Origin: Candidatus Thiodiazotropha sp. (ex Monitilora ramsayi) | GTDB taxonomy: Bacteria; Pseudomonadota; Gammaproteobacteria; Chromatiales; Chromatiaceae | Reading direction: 5' to 3' | Length of the DNA stretch: 64,000 nt | Assembly (NCBI GenBank): GCA_025655575.1 | Contig: JAHXIP010000003.1 | Span: 186,001 to 250,000 of the forward strand | Part shown: positions 10,052 to 19,587 of the stretch, piece by piece | Layout of the letters: each line of letters opens with the position of its first letter | How positions within the stretch are numbered: position 1 is the stretch's first letter | Program-made: the position numbers and the translations under genes | Notes under the pieces: model-generated | The model's database searches: none | Told to the model about the DNA's origin: nothing | Seen by the model: only the letters and a program-made list of their open reading frames with translations

Positions 10052-11272
10052 TCAGTTCTCATTCCTGGCATTCTCCACCTTGAGATAGTGTGTCTTGATT
10101 CGATCAGCAAGTTGCCGAGCCAGTTGTGACTTATTCATCATGGGCAGAGATTCGCGACCACCTTCCCAGAGCAGAGTCAGTGCATTGCGGTCACTTTCAA
10201 AGCCGCCTTCGGAGGTTCCTACCTGATTCGCAGCTATCATATCCACGCCCTTTGCCAGCCGCTTCGCCTCGGCATAGGCTTCCACCTGCTCCGTCTCAGC
10301 TGCGAAGCCCACTGTGAAGGGTGCATCATCAAGTGCCGACACATCGGCAAGTATATCGGGATTGCGCACCATTTCGAGACTCAGTGAATCATTACGCTTT
10401 TTAATCTTTTCTTTTGCCACCTCGCCCGGACGATAGTCAGCCACCGCAGCCACAGCGACAAAAATATTGCAGTCCGATGCTCTTGCCATCACCTCAGCAT
10501 ACATCTCCTGAGCGGTTTGGATGGAGTGAAACTCGATACCGGTCGGCGGTAAAAGGGACACCGGGCCGCTAATCAGCGTCACCTCGGCGCCAAGGTCGCG
10601 CATTGCCTCTACCAGCGCATATCCCATCCTACCTGAGCTACGGTTACCCACGAAGCGAACGGGATCAATCGGTTCTTGCGTACCGCCGGCAGTCAACAGC
10701 ACGGAAACATCTTGAAGGGGACCGGGTGCAAAGAAATCCATGACCTTTGCCAGTAAAGCTTCCGGCTCGAGCATACGCCCCGGTCCAGTCTCACCACAGG
10801 CCTGATCTCCTTCATCCGGCCCCCAGAGTTGATAACCATAACCACTGATTGTTTCAATATTCCCCTGCGTCGCAACATTCAGCCACATGCCTTGATTCAT
10901 GGCAGGTGCCAAGGCGATGGGAACTGTGGCAGCAAGGCAGAGCGTGGAGAGCAGATCATTGGCATGGCCGTTGGCGACCCGGGCGATAAAGTCAGCTGTC
11001 GCCGGTGCCACCAGGATAAAATCAGCCCAGCGGGCGAGGCTGATGTGATCCATGGACGCTTCCTGTCCCGGGTCAAGCAATTCCGTGTAGACAGGGTGAC
11101 CGGAGAGGGCCTGAAAAGTCAGGGGGGTCACGAAGGCCTGTGCAGCCGAGGTCATCACAACTCTCACTTCCGCTCCGGCTGCTTGCAATGCCCGCAATAA
11201 TACAGCGCTCTTATAGGCCGCAATGCCGCCGGTGACCCCTAAAAGGATCTTTTTATTGTCGAGTGAGGACAT
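10052..11272 (-). CDS. coaBC: Bifunctional phosphopantothenoylcysteine synthetase/decarboxylase
   Basis: This 406-residue enzyme catalyses two steps of coenzyme A synthesis. The N-terminal CoaC flavoprotein (residues about 1-180) begins ILLGVTGGIAAYKS. It contains the catalytic histidine in DHISLARWAD and the PAMNQGMW loop. The C-terminal CoaB domain contains LLTAGGTQEPIDPVRFVGNRS and the KIKKR region. The start at 11272 (MSSLDNKK) matches the family; an in-frame ATG six codons upstream is possible. The usual downstream gene dut is missing and the next gene is algC. It is divergent from radC. Confidence 0.95.
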   Translation of the reverse strand: MSSLDNKKILLGVTGGIAAYKSAVLLRALQAAGAEVRVVMTSAAQAFVTPLTFQALSGHPVYTELLDPGQEASMDHISLARWADFILVAPATADFIARVANGHANDLLSTLCLAATVPIALAPAMNQGMWLNVATQGNIETISGYGYQLWGPDEGDQACGETGPGRMLEPEALLAKVMDFFAPGPLQDVSVLLTAGGTQEPIDPVRFVGNRSSGRMGYALVEAMRDLGAEVTLISGPVSLLPPTGIEFHSIQTAQEMYAEVMARASDCNIFVAVAAVADYRPGEVAKEKIKKRNDSLSLEMVRNPDILADVSALDDAPFTVGFAAETEQVEAYAEAKRLAKGVDMIAANQVGTSEGGFESDRNALTLLWEGGRESLPMMNKSQLARQLADRIKTHYLKVENARNEN

Positions 11273-11700
11273 AAACCATGCCGAGTCCAATGGTGCAATG
11301 CGTCAGAGTAACCCATGCAGCTGATTCTGTTCAATAAATTACGTTATACAGGAATGCCTGCATTTCTGTCCCAGCAGAAATTCCATTAGAGAAAAAACAG
11401 TTACCATTCGCCGGGACAACCGGTTATTAAGAAAAAGCCACACGATGACCGCTAAACAGACATAACTCAGACATGGCGAGTCGCGGGTGGTCATTCCATC
11501 AGCAAGGATTCCTTGCTATCAACGACAATCCAACCGTATCCATTTGATCGAAAAGATATTTATTAATACATACCACGTCTGGTACAACTGTTTACCGCTT
11601 GGGGCCTATCTCGCATTTACCACTGCATATTCCGCTATCGTCATCCTAGAAAATCCAGGGTAGCATGAGCCCTCAATCACACAGGACAAGGAGGTCTTGC
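11273..11700. other. Divergent intergenic region coaBC/radC
   Basis: This is 428 bp without a gene and must hold the promoters of coaBC (minus) and radC (plus). A small perfect hairpin, ATTTCTG/CAGAAAT, lies around 11359-11379. I see no clear promoter hexamers, repeat element or ORF remnant. The Shine-Dalgarno AAGGAGG before 11701 belongs to radC. Confidence 0.5.
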
Positions 11701-12375
11701 ATGCCGATTACTGACTGGCCCATTGAGGAACGACCTAGAGAAAAGTTACTGCAGCGTGGTACCGCCTCGCTCTCGGATGCTGAACTACTGGCCATATTCC
11801 TGCGCACCGGGGTTGCAGGTCAGACGGCGGTCGATCTGGCACGTAGTCTGTTGAATGAGTTTGGTGGCCTGCGGCAGCTGCTGGCTGCAGACCAACAACG
11901 CTTCTGCCAAGGACGCGGACTTGGACTGGCAAAATTCGCCCAACTACAGGCTGTTCTCGAGATGTCGCGTCGCTATCTACAGGAGCAGCTCATACAGACT
12001 GACACCCTTTCCAGCCCCCAGGAGACCCGCCGCTATCTTCAGGCAAAACTCAGGCACTACCCCCATGAGGTCTTCTCCTGTCTCTTTCTCGACAACAGAC
12101 ACCGGGTAATCTGCTTCGAGGAGCTATTCCGTGGCACCATCGACGGTGCCAGTGTCCATCCCAGAGAAGTTGTCAAACGCTCACTGGAACATAATGCCGC
12201 CGCCTTGATCCTCGCCCACAATCACCCTTCAGGCGTTGCCGAGCCTAGCCAGGCGGATCGACAAATCACCGCACACCTGAAACAGGCACTGGCGTTGGTG
12301 GATATCCGTGTACTCGACCACATCGTGATCGGTGAGGGCGAGCCGGTCTCCCTGGCTGAAAGGGGGATGATTTAG
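11701..12375 (+). CDS. radC: RadC family JAB-domain protein
   Basis: This is a 224-residue protein. It has an N-terminal helix-hairpin-helix-like part ([17 protein letters not shown], then [13 protein letters not shown]) and a C-terminal JAB/MPN metalloprotease-like domain. The zinc motif is [15 protein letters not shown], with an upstream glutamate in the EELFRG phrase. Despite its name, a repair role for RadC is not established; the domain fold suggests a metal-dependent hydrolase. The start follows a strong Shine-Dalgarno (AAGGAGG); a start at 11665 in the same frame is less likely. The ribosomal L28 gene follows after 97 bp. Confidence 0.94.
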   Translation: MPITDWPIEERPREKLLQRGTASLSDAELLAIFLRTGVAGQTAVDLARSLLNEFGGLRQLLAADQQRFCQGRGLGLAKFAQLQAVLEMSRRYLQEQLIQTDTLSSPQETRRYLQAKLRHYPHEVFSCLFLDNRHRVICFEELFRGTIDGASVHPREVVKRSLEHNAAALILAHNHPSGVAEPSQADRQITAHLKQALALVDIRVLDHIVIGEGEPVSLAERGMI

Positions 12376-12472
12376 ACACATTCCAGGTAACCTCAACTTG
12401 CCTCCGCGGGCCCACTCTGATATAAATACGCGCCTTTCGCCCCCAGGGATCACATTTTTTGAGGTTTTGACC

Positions 12473-12709
12473 ATGTCAAAAGTCTGCCAGGTAACCGGCA
12501 AGCGCCCGGTCTCGGGAAACAACGTTTCCCATGCGCACAATAAAACCAAACGCCGTTTTCTCCCCAACCTGCATAGTCACAGGTTCTGGGTCGAGAGCGA
12601 AAACCGTTGGGTGCGTCTGCGTTTAACATCTAAAGGTATGCGCATTATCGACAAGAAGGGCATTGATACCGTCCTGGCCGAGATGCGCGCCCGCGGCGAA
12701 AAAGTCTAA
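12473..12709 (+). CDS. rpmB: 50S ribosomal protein L28
   Basis: This is a 78-residue, very basic protein of the large ribosomal subunit. It begins [20 protein letters not shown] and has the conserved [19 protein letters not shown] segment. The start at 12473 gives the standard length. It forms the classic rpmB-rpmG pair with L33 seventeen bases downstream. Only one cysteine remains in the N-terminal CQVTGKRP, so this is the zinc-free (C-minus) form of L28. Confidence 0.97.
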   Translation: MSKVCQVTGKRPVSGNNVSHAHNKTKRRFLPNLHSHRFWVESENRWVRLRLTSKGMRIIDKKGIDTVLAEMRARGEKV

Positions 12710-12726
12710 TTCAGGAGTACTGAGCC

Positions 12727-12882
12727 ATGCGTGATAAAATCAAACTCGTCTCCAGCGCCGGTACTGGACACTTCTACACCACCACCAAAAACAAACGGAA
12801 TCAGCCGGGTAAGATGGAAATCAAGAAGTTTGACCCGAAGGTTCGCAAACACGTGATGTATAAGGAATCAAAGATCAAATAG
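12727..12882 (+). CDS. rpmG: 50S ribosomal protein L33
   Basis: This is a 51-residue protein reading [20 protein letters not shown] at its start and ending [11 protein letters not shown]. It is a component of the large ribosomal subunit near the E site. It lacks the zinc-binding CxxC pairs, so it is the C-minus form, consistent with L28 upstream. A GGAG Shine-Dalgarno lies just upstream. A strong rho-independent terminator follows 25 bp after the stop. Confidence 0.97.
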   Translation: MRDKIKLVSSAGTGHFYTTTKNKRNQPGKMEIKKFDPKVRKHVMYKESKIK

Positions 12883-12906
12883 ATCTCCTCCCGTGCATCC
12901 CTGGAA

Positions 12907-12930
12907 AACCCGCCGAAAGGCGGGTTTTTT
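12907..12930 (+). terminator. Rho-independent terminator of rpmB-rpmG
   Basis: The stem is AACCCGCC/GGCGGGTT with a GAAA tetraloop. It is followed directly by a run of six T residues and lies 25 bp after the L33 stop codon. Confidence 0.92.
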
Positions 12931-13026
12931 GTTTCTGCGCTTGTCAGGCTTCAACAATCCTTTCTAACTGCCGCTAACCATGAATGAATAGCCGCAGGCA
13001 CAAGGATCATCACAAGAAGCATAACC

Positions 13027-14241
13027 ATGAAGGACATCTACCTTGGCAGGCAGGCTATTTACGATCGAAAAGGCAAACTATTTGCCTATGAATTGCTATT
13101 CCGCTCAGCCGATACCGACAACGCAGGTCTCAAAGCACTGCTGGACGGCGATGGCGCCACTTCTGAGGTCCTCCTCAACACCTTCATAGAGATCGGCCTG
13201 GAACGGATTGCCGGCGATTCACGCATCTTCATCAACCTGACAAGAAACCTGATCGCCTGCGATCACCCGCTCGTACAGCAGAAAGATCGTGTTGTGATGG
13301 AGTTGCTGGAAGACATCCCAGTAGATGAATCGCTGGTCGAACGGGTAGCCTGCCTATCGAAAATGGGCATTCAGCTGGCACTCGACGATTATGTATTTGA
13401 CCCGATCTGGGACCCTCTACTGCCCTGGGTGCATATCATCAAGCTGGAGATACCCGCTCTCAGCCTTGAGCAGATCCAGACCGGACTGCCAAAATTACGC
13501 CAGCACAATCTCAAACTGGTGGCTGAAAAGGTTGAGACCCGTGAGATGTACACCGCACTACACGAAATGGGATTCGACTACTTTCAGGGTTTCTACTTCT
13601 CCCGTCCTGAATTGGTCGGTGGCAAGCGCCTGGAAGAGAACCAGATGGTTGTTCTGCGGCTACTGGCTGAGCTGAACCGGCCCGATACCAGCATTCGCGA
13701 AATAGAGACACTGATCGGGCAGGATGCGGCACTCAGCTACAAGACGCTGCGCTATATCAACTCCGCCGCAGTCGGTATGCCGCGCAAGATAGAGTCCATT
13801 GGACAGGCTGTCATCATAATGGGGCTCAGGCGCATTCGCGCCTGGGCCAGCCTCTTGGTCATGACCGGTTTAAAAAACCGCCCACAAGACCATTACCTCA
13901 TGGCCCTGGTCCGCGCCCATCTCTGTGAGCGCTTGGTCGAGTGTGTAAACCCACAGGATGATACCGGCTTCACTGTGGGTCTGCTCTCCATTCTCGACCT
14001 TCTGCTCAGCCAACCCATGCCTGAGATCGTCCGGGAGCTCTCCCTCTCTGATCAAATCAATGCGGCATTGCTGATGGGTGAAGGTATATCAGGCAAAGCC
14101 TTGCAGTGCGCACGACAGGTAGAGGCCGGAGAGTGGCATCTGATCGATTTTCCAGGTGTCGACCGAGATAAAGTCTACCAACTATACCTTGCCGCCAGCG
14201 AGCAAGCCTTCCAGGAACAGCAATCGTTGCAAGAGACCTAA
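13027..14241 (+). CDS. EAL-HDOD (YuxH-like) signalling protein
   Basis: This is a 404-residue cytosolic protein. Residues of about 1-195 form an EAL-like domain. It begins MKDIYLGRQAIYDRKGKL, has YELLFR in place of the EAL motif, LALDDY in place of DDFGTG, and VAEKVET. Residues 200-400 form an HDOD domain with LLAELNRPDTSIREIETLI and LSYKTLRYINSA. Proteins of this design usually do not hydrolyse cyclic-di-GMP and act as regulators of motility or virulence, so a signalling role is inferred from family. It stands alone after rpmG and converges on the hydantoinase gene, with an 11-bp gap. Confidence 0.88.
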   Translation: MKDIYLGRQAIYDRKGKLFAYELLFRSADTDNAGLKALLDGDGATSEVLLNTFIEIGLERIAGDSRIFINLTRNLIACDHPLVQQKDRVVMELLEDIPVDESLVERVACLSKMGIQLALDDYVFDPIWDPLLPWVHIIKLEIPALSLEQIQTGLPKLRQHNLKLVAEKVETREMYTALHEMGFDYFQGFYFSRPELVGGKRLEENQMVVLRLLAELNRPDTSIREIETLIGQDAALSYKTLRYINSAAVGMPRKIESIGQAVIIMGLRRIRAWASLLVMTGLKNRPQDHYLMALVRAHLCERLVECVNPQDDTGFTVGLLSILDLLLSQPMPEIVRELSLSDQINAALLMGEGISGKALQCARQVEAGEWHLIDFPGVDRDKVYQLYLAASEQAFQEQQSLQET

Positions 14242-14252
14242 CGTTGCTGGCA

Positions 14253-16232
14253 CTACGACAGCTGACGGCTCAAAATAAGATTGCCCACCTCATCCAGGGT
14301 CGAGTTCCAACCCTCCGCCAACCAGGTGGTGGAAGCCATTTCAGTAATCAGGGCAGGTCCCAGAATCTGCTGACCGACAGCCAGCTTTGAACGCTCATAA
14401 CGTGGTACCTGTTGCTCGATTCCTACCAAGTTCAACCACTCGACCACCTGTGCAGCACCAGTTTGGACCAGACGAGGTAGCGTGACAGCCAACTGCGGCC
14501 CTTTCAAAGCCACCCTGAGATTGACCAGCTCCACAGGTGCCTGCATGCGGTGTCCATAGCGGCCCTCATGCTGGAGATGAAAGCCTTCAATTGCCTGTCG
14601 GCAACCGTTCCAGGGGACATTCAACGTATAGGACTGACCGAGATAGCGCAGATCCAGGGAATACTCCCTGCTGATGTCAGACTGAACGATACCCTCTTCC
14701 GACAAGGCCTCCACACCCTCTTCTGCCAGTACCTCCAGCTCATTGGTGAGACCTTTGTCCTCACACTCACTCAGCAAACCCGGTCGGGTACGTACCAACT
14801 GTCGACCCGGCCGTGTCGCCAGCATACCCAATGCGGAGAGCACGCCGGCATGCACCGGCACCATCGCCTCTTTCACACCCAGCGCATCGGCCAGCGCACA
14901 GACATGCAACCCACCCGCCCCACCAAAGGAGACCAGTGTATAGCTTCTGGGATCGATACCCCGTTGCACCGAAATCACCCGCAGGGCACGGGCCATATGC
15001 TCGTTGGCGACACGGATGATACCTGCCGCTGCCGCTTCGAGAGTCAGATCCATCGCCTCGGCCAGACTGCCTATCGCCTGAGATGCCGCACGGGTATCGA
15101 GGTGCATGCGTCCACCGAGGAAAGCGCCTGGTCTTAACCGTCCGAGAACCAGATTGGCATCGGTGACGGTAGGCAAACTGCCACCAAGACCGTAGCAGGC
15201 CGGACCGGGATCGGCACCGGCAGAGGCCGGACCCACCTGCAACATGCCCCCGTCATCAAGAGAGGCGATGGAACCACCTCCCGCACCGATGGTATGCATA
15301 TCGACCATTGGCACCGCCACCGGCCAGGGACCAATATGACCCTCCCGGGTCAACCGAGGTGCACCATCGATCAGCGCCACGTCGGAAGAGGTTCCCCCCA
15401 TATCGAAGGTAAGGAGCTGTCGGCGTCCCGAGACTTCTGCAGTAAAACCTGCACCTACCAGGCCACCAGCCGGCCCTGAGAGCAACATACGCACTGCCTG
15501 ACGTGAAGCCTGAACGGCATCGATAGCCTCACCGGAACTCTGCATGACCGACACGCTTGCCTCCGGCAGTCCATCTCGTAGACGTTCGATATATCCGGCC
15601 ACCAGCGGACCCACCCAGCTATTCAGCCAAGTGGCAATGCCCCGCTCATATTCACCACTGGCTGGTAATACGCTAGAGGAGCGGGAGACAAACATCCCCT
15701 GCGGCATCGCCTTTTCGATCATTCGTTCGAAGCGATCGTCAAGAAAACTGTACAGCAGGTTGATTGCCACAGACTCAGCTCCGGACGCCTTCACCTGTTG
15801 CATCAGCTTTTCCAATGCTGCTTGGCTCAAGGGTTCAAGTACTTCACCTGACGGACCGAGCCTGCCCCCGGTCTCCAGGCAATCGGCACGGGATACCGGC
15901 GGTCGAACCTCAGCCGGCTCCAGGTTATAGAGTTCACGCCGCGCTTGCCTGCCGATAGTGAGCAGATCCCCCAGGCCCCGGTTACCAATATAGAGTGTGC
16001 GTACGCCTTTCGATTCCAGCGCGGCGTTGGTCGCCACTGTAGAGCCGTGAATCACCGTCAAGCGGGAAGGATCGAGATCCAGCTCTCGAATGCCCTGCAG
16101 GATGGCAGCTTCCGGTGCCTTGGGGGTCGATAGCACCTTATGGATGGTGTTGCCCTGCGAACGAAACAGCACGAAATCGGTAAAGGTGCCGCCCGTATCG
16201 ATACCGATCAGGTCTCTCTTTTCGTCAACCAT
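14253..16232 (-). CDS. Hydantoinase/oxoprolinase family subunit A (HyuA-like)
   Basis: This is a 659-residue ATP-dependent amidohydrolase subunit. Both phosphate-binding motifs of the ASKHA fold are present: GIDTGGTFTDFVLF at the N-terminus and TFDMGGTSSDVALIDG near residue 280. GAGGGSIASLDDGG and the C-terminal hydantoinase_A domain follow. Relatives open hydantoins or 5-oxoproline, or carboxylate acetone, together with a B subunit. No B subunit gene is adjacent here, so the substrate is unclear. The chosen start (MVDEKRDLIG) fits the family. An open frame runs 59 codons further into repeat copy B, whose edge is only 18 bp from this ATG. Confidence 0.85.
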   Translation of the reverse strand: MVDEKRDLIGIDTGGTFTDFVLFRSQGNTIHKVLSTPKAPEAAILQGIRELDLDPSRLTVIHGSTVATNAALESKGVRTLYIGNRGLGDLLTIGRQARRELYNLEPAEVRPPVSRADCLETGGRLGPSGEVLEPLSQAALEKLMQQVKASGAESVAINLLYSFLDDRFERMIEKAMPQGMFVSRSSSVLPASGEYERGIATWLNSWVGPLVAGYIERLRDGLPEASVSVMQSSGEAIDAVQASRQAVRMLLSGPAGGLVGAGFTAEVSGRRQLLTFDMGGTSSDVALIDGAPRLTREGHIGPWPVAVPMVDMHTIGAGGGSIASLDDGGMLQVGPASAGADPGPACYGLGGSLPTVTDANLVLGRLRPGAFLGGRMHLDTRAASQAIGSLAEAMDLTLEAAAAGIIRVANEHMARALRVISVQRGIDPRSYTLVSFGGAGGLHVCALADALGVKEAMVPVHAGVLSALGMLATRPGRQLVRTRPGLLSECEDKGLTNELEVLAEEGVEALSEEGIVQSDISREYSLDLRYLGQSYTLNVPWNGCRQAIEGFHLQHEGRYGHRMQAPVELVNLRVALKGPQLAVTLPRLVQTGAAQVVEWLNLVGIEQQVPRYERSKLAVGQQILGPALITEMASTTWLAEGWNSTLDEVGNLILSRQLS

Positions 16233-16249
16233 ATCTTTGAAATTTATCT

Positions 16250-16518
16250 TAGGGCCTGTTAACACTAATTTGATCGTCACTGCCAAGACCATTTTTTTGT
16301 CCAGCAAGGCAGAAGGAGCGCCGTGTAGCCGGTCTACATAAGCGACTGATAACACCGCTGGACGAAAAAATGGCCTTGGCCCTGCGGGTTGCTCCTGAAA
16401 AAGCGCCACTCGGCGTTACTCGTCGCTCATTTGGAATAACCAAACTACGCTCCTCGTGCCTTGATTGGCACTTTTTCAGGTGCAACAGTGGCAATCAAAT
16501 TAGTGTTAACAGGCCCTA
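16250..16518. repeat. Bilobed inverted-repeat element, copy B
   Basis: This 269-bp element has perfect 25-bp terminal inverted repeats (16250-16274 and 16494-16518) beginning TAGGGCCTGTTAACACTAAT. Lobe X has a 24-bp stem (16282-16305 with 16357-16380, two mismatches). Lobe Y has a 14-bp stem (16395-16408 with 16466-16479, one mismatch). The lobe interiors, read in opposite directions, share CAAGGCA, then AGGAGCG, an inner hairpin, AGCGAC and a closing AACRCCG. The element fills most of the divergent gap between the hydantoinase gene and the ABC operon, so it must carry or border both promoters. The terminal sequence recurs alone at 9830-9851. Confidence 0.86.
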
Positions 16519-16616
16519 GTGGATGAATCGCTTGAACCCATACGCAAGGGTGATATGTTTAGCAACCGGATTCAATGGCTTTTTCAACAACACCGGTTTC
16601 CTGTATCTTGCAGCCG

Positions 16617-17528
16617 ATGTCCACCCTTCTTAATGCAAAACAGCTCCAGCGCAGTTTCCACGGCAGACCCGTGGTCGAGCCTCTCGATTTGCAGCTGAGC
16701 ACCGGTGACATCCTGGGACTGCTGGGTCCCAACGGCGCTGGAAAGTCAACCATCATGCGTATGCTATGCGGCGACCTGGCCCCCTCTGGCGGTGCTATCG
16801 AGATCGGTGGGGATGACTTGCTGCAGAGACCGCTGCCATGCAAACGCAGGATCGGCTTCCTACCGGAGCGGCCGCCGCTTCACCAGGACCAGACGGTGGA
16901 TGAATATCTGACCGATTGCGGCTACCTGCGGGGTATGGACCGTTCCGCATGCAAGACCGCACGACTGCAAAGCAAGCAGCAGTGTGGACTCGAGTCGGTT
17001 GGTTCCCGCTTGATCCGAAAGCTCTCCAAGGGGTATCAACAGCGGGTCGGCCTGGCACAGGCGATCATCCATGACCCACAGGTGGTGATTCTCGACGAAC
17101 CCACGGATGGTCTCGATCCGGCACAGATCCGCCAGGTGAGGGAGTTGATCCGGTCGTTGGCAGAGACCAGAGGCGTGATCCTCTCCAGTCATATCCTGCC
17201 CGAGATTCAGGCTACCTGTAATCGGGTTGTCATACTGCAGGATGGCAGAACCGTCTATTCAGGCGATCTCTCCACGCCGGCATCTCCCTGTTATCGTATC
17301 GGACTGGAGCAAGACCCGGATGAAGTACTGATCGCAGCACTCTCACCGGTCACTTCGGTGGAACGCCTGCATACCGATTATTTCCGTGTGACCCTAAAGA
17401 CGGGTGCCAACCCCAGCGAGCTATCGCGGTTGATCCTCGAAAAGGGCTGGGGATTGATCGAACTGACCCCCGAAACACTCAGCCTTGAACAACGCTACCT
17501 GCAGGCCACCACCGGAGGCGAATCATGA
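16617..17528 (+). CDS. ABC transporter ATP-binding protein (GldA/NosF-like)
   Basis: This 303-residue ATPase has Walker A (LLGPNGAGKST, near residue 37), the signature LSKGYQQRVGLAQAI near residue 137, Walker B (VVILDEPTDGLDP, near residue 157) and the switch histidine in ILSSHILPEIQ. It powers the ABC-2 type permease encoded next, with which it overlaps by 4 bp (ATGA). The four-gene cluster (ATPase, permease, GldG-like protein, DUF4340 protein) matches a widespread exporter of unknown substrate. In Bacteroidetes the homologues are linked to gliding. The start at 16617 (MSTLLNAKQLQRSF) was preferred to one 42 bp upstream. Confidence 0.9.
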   Translation: MSTLLNAKQLQRSFHGRPVVEPLDLQLSTGDILGLLGPNGAGKSTIMRMLCGDLAPSGGAIEIGGDDLLQRPLPCKRRIGFLPERPPLHQDQTVDEYLTDCGYLRGMDRSACKTARLQSKQQCGLESVGSRLIRKLSKGYQQRVGLAQAIIHDPQVVILDEPTDGLDPAQIRQVRELIRSLAETRGVILSSHILPEIQATCNRVVILQDGRTVYSGDLSTPASPCYRIGLEQDPDEVLIAALSPVTSVERLHTDYFRVTLKTGANPSELSRLILEKGWGLIELTPETLSLEQRYLQATTGGES

Positions 17529-18250
17529 TCCGGCGACTGGCCTGGGTAGAGTGGAAAAGAGTCATGCGAACCCCACTGGCGTGGGTCATGCTGGCTGTCA
17601 GTCTCTGTCTGCTGAGTTGGCAGTTTCTCGGCACACTGGAGGCCTTCGTCGGCATGCAGACCGGCGATCGTATATTGGGTCTGACTCACCATCTCGGCCT
17701 GCAACTCTTTGGCCTGGCCGCTGTTGTGTTGTTTATCATCACACCCATCCTGACCATGCGCGTCTTCAGCGAGGCCTTTCGCAGCGGCACCTATACACTG
17801 TTGAGCAGTAGCCCCATCTCCGTCAGTAATATCCTGCTGGGAAAACTCTTCGGCATTCTGCTGCTTCAACTCCCATTTGTCCTGATGCCGGCGGGCCTCA
17901 GCCTGACACTCACAACCGGCACCACACTCGACCTGGGATTGATCGCAGCAGCTACCCTGGGACTGTTACTGTTGAGTGCGCTCTACACCGCCATCGGACT
18001 CTATCTCTCTATCCTCAGCGAAAATCCCGCTGTAGCCGCAGCCGGTGCATACGGAATACTGCTACTGCTCTCATTGCTGGATCAGCACACAGCAAGCGGT
18101 GGTTTTCTGCACTGGCTTGCCTGGCCCTCACACTATCTGAATCTGCAGATGGGGTTGGTGCATAGTAGCGACATCGCCTATTTCCTGCTGTTGATGCTGT
18201 TCTTTCTCGGTCTGTCATACCACCGGCTCGATCAGCGAAGGTGTGGATAG
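17525..18250 (+). CDS. ABC-2 type permease (GldF-like)
   Basis: This is a 241-residue inner membrane protein with six hydrophobic helices, beginning MIRRLAWVEWKRVMRTPLAW. The phrase MRVFSEAFRSGTYTLLSSSP, between helices two and three, is characteristic of ABC-2 permeases of the GldF/NosY branch. It overlaps the ATPase gene by four bases, and its stop overlaps the start of the GldG-like gene (TAGTG). It is predicted to form the membrane channel of the transporter with that ATPase. The substrate is unknown. Confidence 0.87.
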   Translation: MIRRLAWVEWKRVMRTPLAWVMLAVSLCLLSWQFLGTLEAFVGMQTGDRILGLTHHLGLQLFGLAAVVLFIITPILTMRVFSEAFRSGTYTLLSSSPISVSNILLGKLFGILLLQLPFVLMPAGLSLTLTTGTTLDLGLIAAATLGLLLLSALYTAIGLYLSILSENPAVAAAGAYGILLLLSLLDQHTASGGFLHWLAWPSHYLNLQMGLVHSSDIAYFLLLMLFFLGLSYHRLDQRRCG

Positions 18251-19581
18251 TGGCAAGACTGTCGAAACGATTCAATATGCTGATCTTCCATCTCTTGATG
18301 GTCGTCATGCTGGTTCTCCTGGCCTGGTTGAGCGGACGATTTTCACAACAGTGGGACTGGACCCGACATGGCGCCAACAGTCTTAACCCGATCAGCATCG
18401 ATATCCTGGCTCGCACGCCTGGGCCTGTTGAGGTGACTGCCTATACGCCGGAGAACGCTACCCTGCGTGAGCGTATCCGGCGTTTCGTGGCCCGCTATCA
18501 ACAGGCGAAGCACGACATCACACTCAACTTTGTCGACCCATTGAGACAACCTGATGAAGCCCGCCGCCAGGGTATCAGCCTCTCAGGGGAAATCCTGCTG
18601 AAATACCAGGACCGGGAAGAGCGGCTGCAGCAACTCGATGAGGCGCGTTTCAGCAATGCCATCCTACGCCTGGGACAGTCCCAAGCCCGCTGGATCGCCA
18701 GCCTTGGCGGTCACGGTGAACGAGACCTGTTGGGTGTGGCAAACCACGATCTGGGCGACTTCGGCAAATCGATCAGCCAACAGGGCTACAAGGTCGTTGG
18801 CCTGGACCTGGCCACCACACCGACACCACCTGACAATACCGCACTATTGGTCATTGCTTCACCCACACGTCCGTTACTCGAAGGGGAGATTGAACGTTTG
18901 CAGGATTATCTTTCACAAGGCGGCAATCTCCTGCTACTGAGTGATCCAGAGAACGCAGTGGCCACCTCGCTAATCGAGACACTGACCGGCGTCGCACAGT
19001 TGCCTGGCACCATTGTGGACGCCAATGTACAGGAGCTGGGCATCGACAACCCAGCCGTGGCGCTGGTCCCTGCTTATCCCGAGCATCCTGCTGTCAATGA
19101 TTTCAAGCTACTCACCCTGTTTCCTCAGGCCGCAGCACTGAGAGCACCGATGCCATCTTCATGGGAAGCGACTGCCCTGTTGCAAACGCTGGAACGCAGT
19201 TGGAATGAGACTGGACCACTGACCGGTGAAATCAGACGAGACCCACTCGATGGGGAAGAACCCGGACCCCTGACCATAGGTTATGCCCTGACTCGGCAAA
19301 CAGAAACGGGTGAACAGCGAATCCAGGTCATTGGTGACAGTGATTTTATCTCGAACAGCTTTATCACTAATGCCGGGAATCTCGATCTGGGCCTCGCCCT
19401 GATCAGATGGCTGTCAGGTGACGATAAGATGATCGGCATCCCGGCTGCAACTGTAGACGATCAGGAACTGCATCTATCCAAAATGGCCATAGGTATCATC
19501 GGACTGGGATCATTGATCATACTCCCGCTCTCTCTGCTCCTCACAGGCCTCCTGATGGCCTGGCGCCGCAACAAAGCCTAA
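18250..19581 (+). CDS. GldG-like ABC transporter auxiliary protein
   Basis: This 443-residue protein has one membrane helix at each end (residues about 10-30 and 415-437) and a large extracytoplasmic middle part. It contains VEVTAYTPENATLRERIRRF, an ALLVIASPTRPL strand and GGNLLLLSDPEN, the pattern of the GIFT/ABC_transp_aux domain. It accompanies the ATPase and the permease in one operon. The start is taken as GTG at 18250, overlapping the preceding stop; a GTG at 18241 is also open. Its role may be to couple the transporter to an extracytoplasmic target, which is inference. Confidence 0.8.
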   Translation: MARLSKRFNMLIFHLLMVVMLVLLAWLSGRFSQQWDWTRHGANSLNPISIDILARTPGPVEVTAYTPENATLRERIRRFVARYQQAKHDITLNFVDPLRQPDEARRQGISLSGEILLKYQDREERLQQLDEARFSNAILRLGQSQARWIASLGGHGERDLLGVANHDLGDFGKSISQQGYKVVGLDLATTPTPPDNTALLVIASPTRPLLEGEIERLQDYLSQGGNLLLLSDPENAVATSLIETLTGVAQLPGTIVDANVQELGIDNPAVALVPAYPEHPAVNDFKLLTLFPQAAALRAPMPSSWEATALLQTLERSWNETGPLTGEIRRDPLDGEEPGPLTIGYALTRQTETGEQRIQVIGDSDFISNSFITNAGNLDLGLALIRWLSGDDKMIGIPAATVDDQELHLSKMAIGIIGLGSLIILPLSLLLTGLLMAWRRNKA

Positions 19582-19587
19582 ACACAC

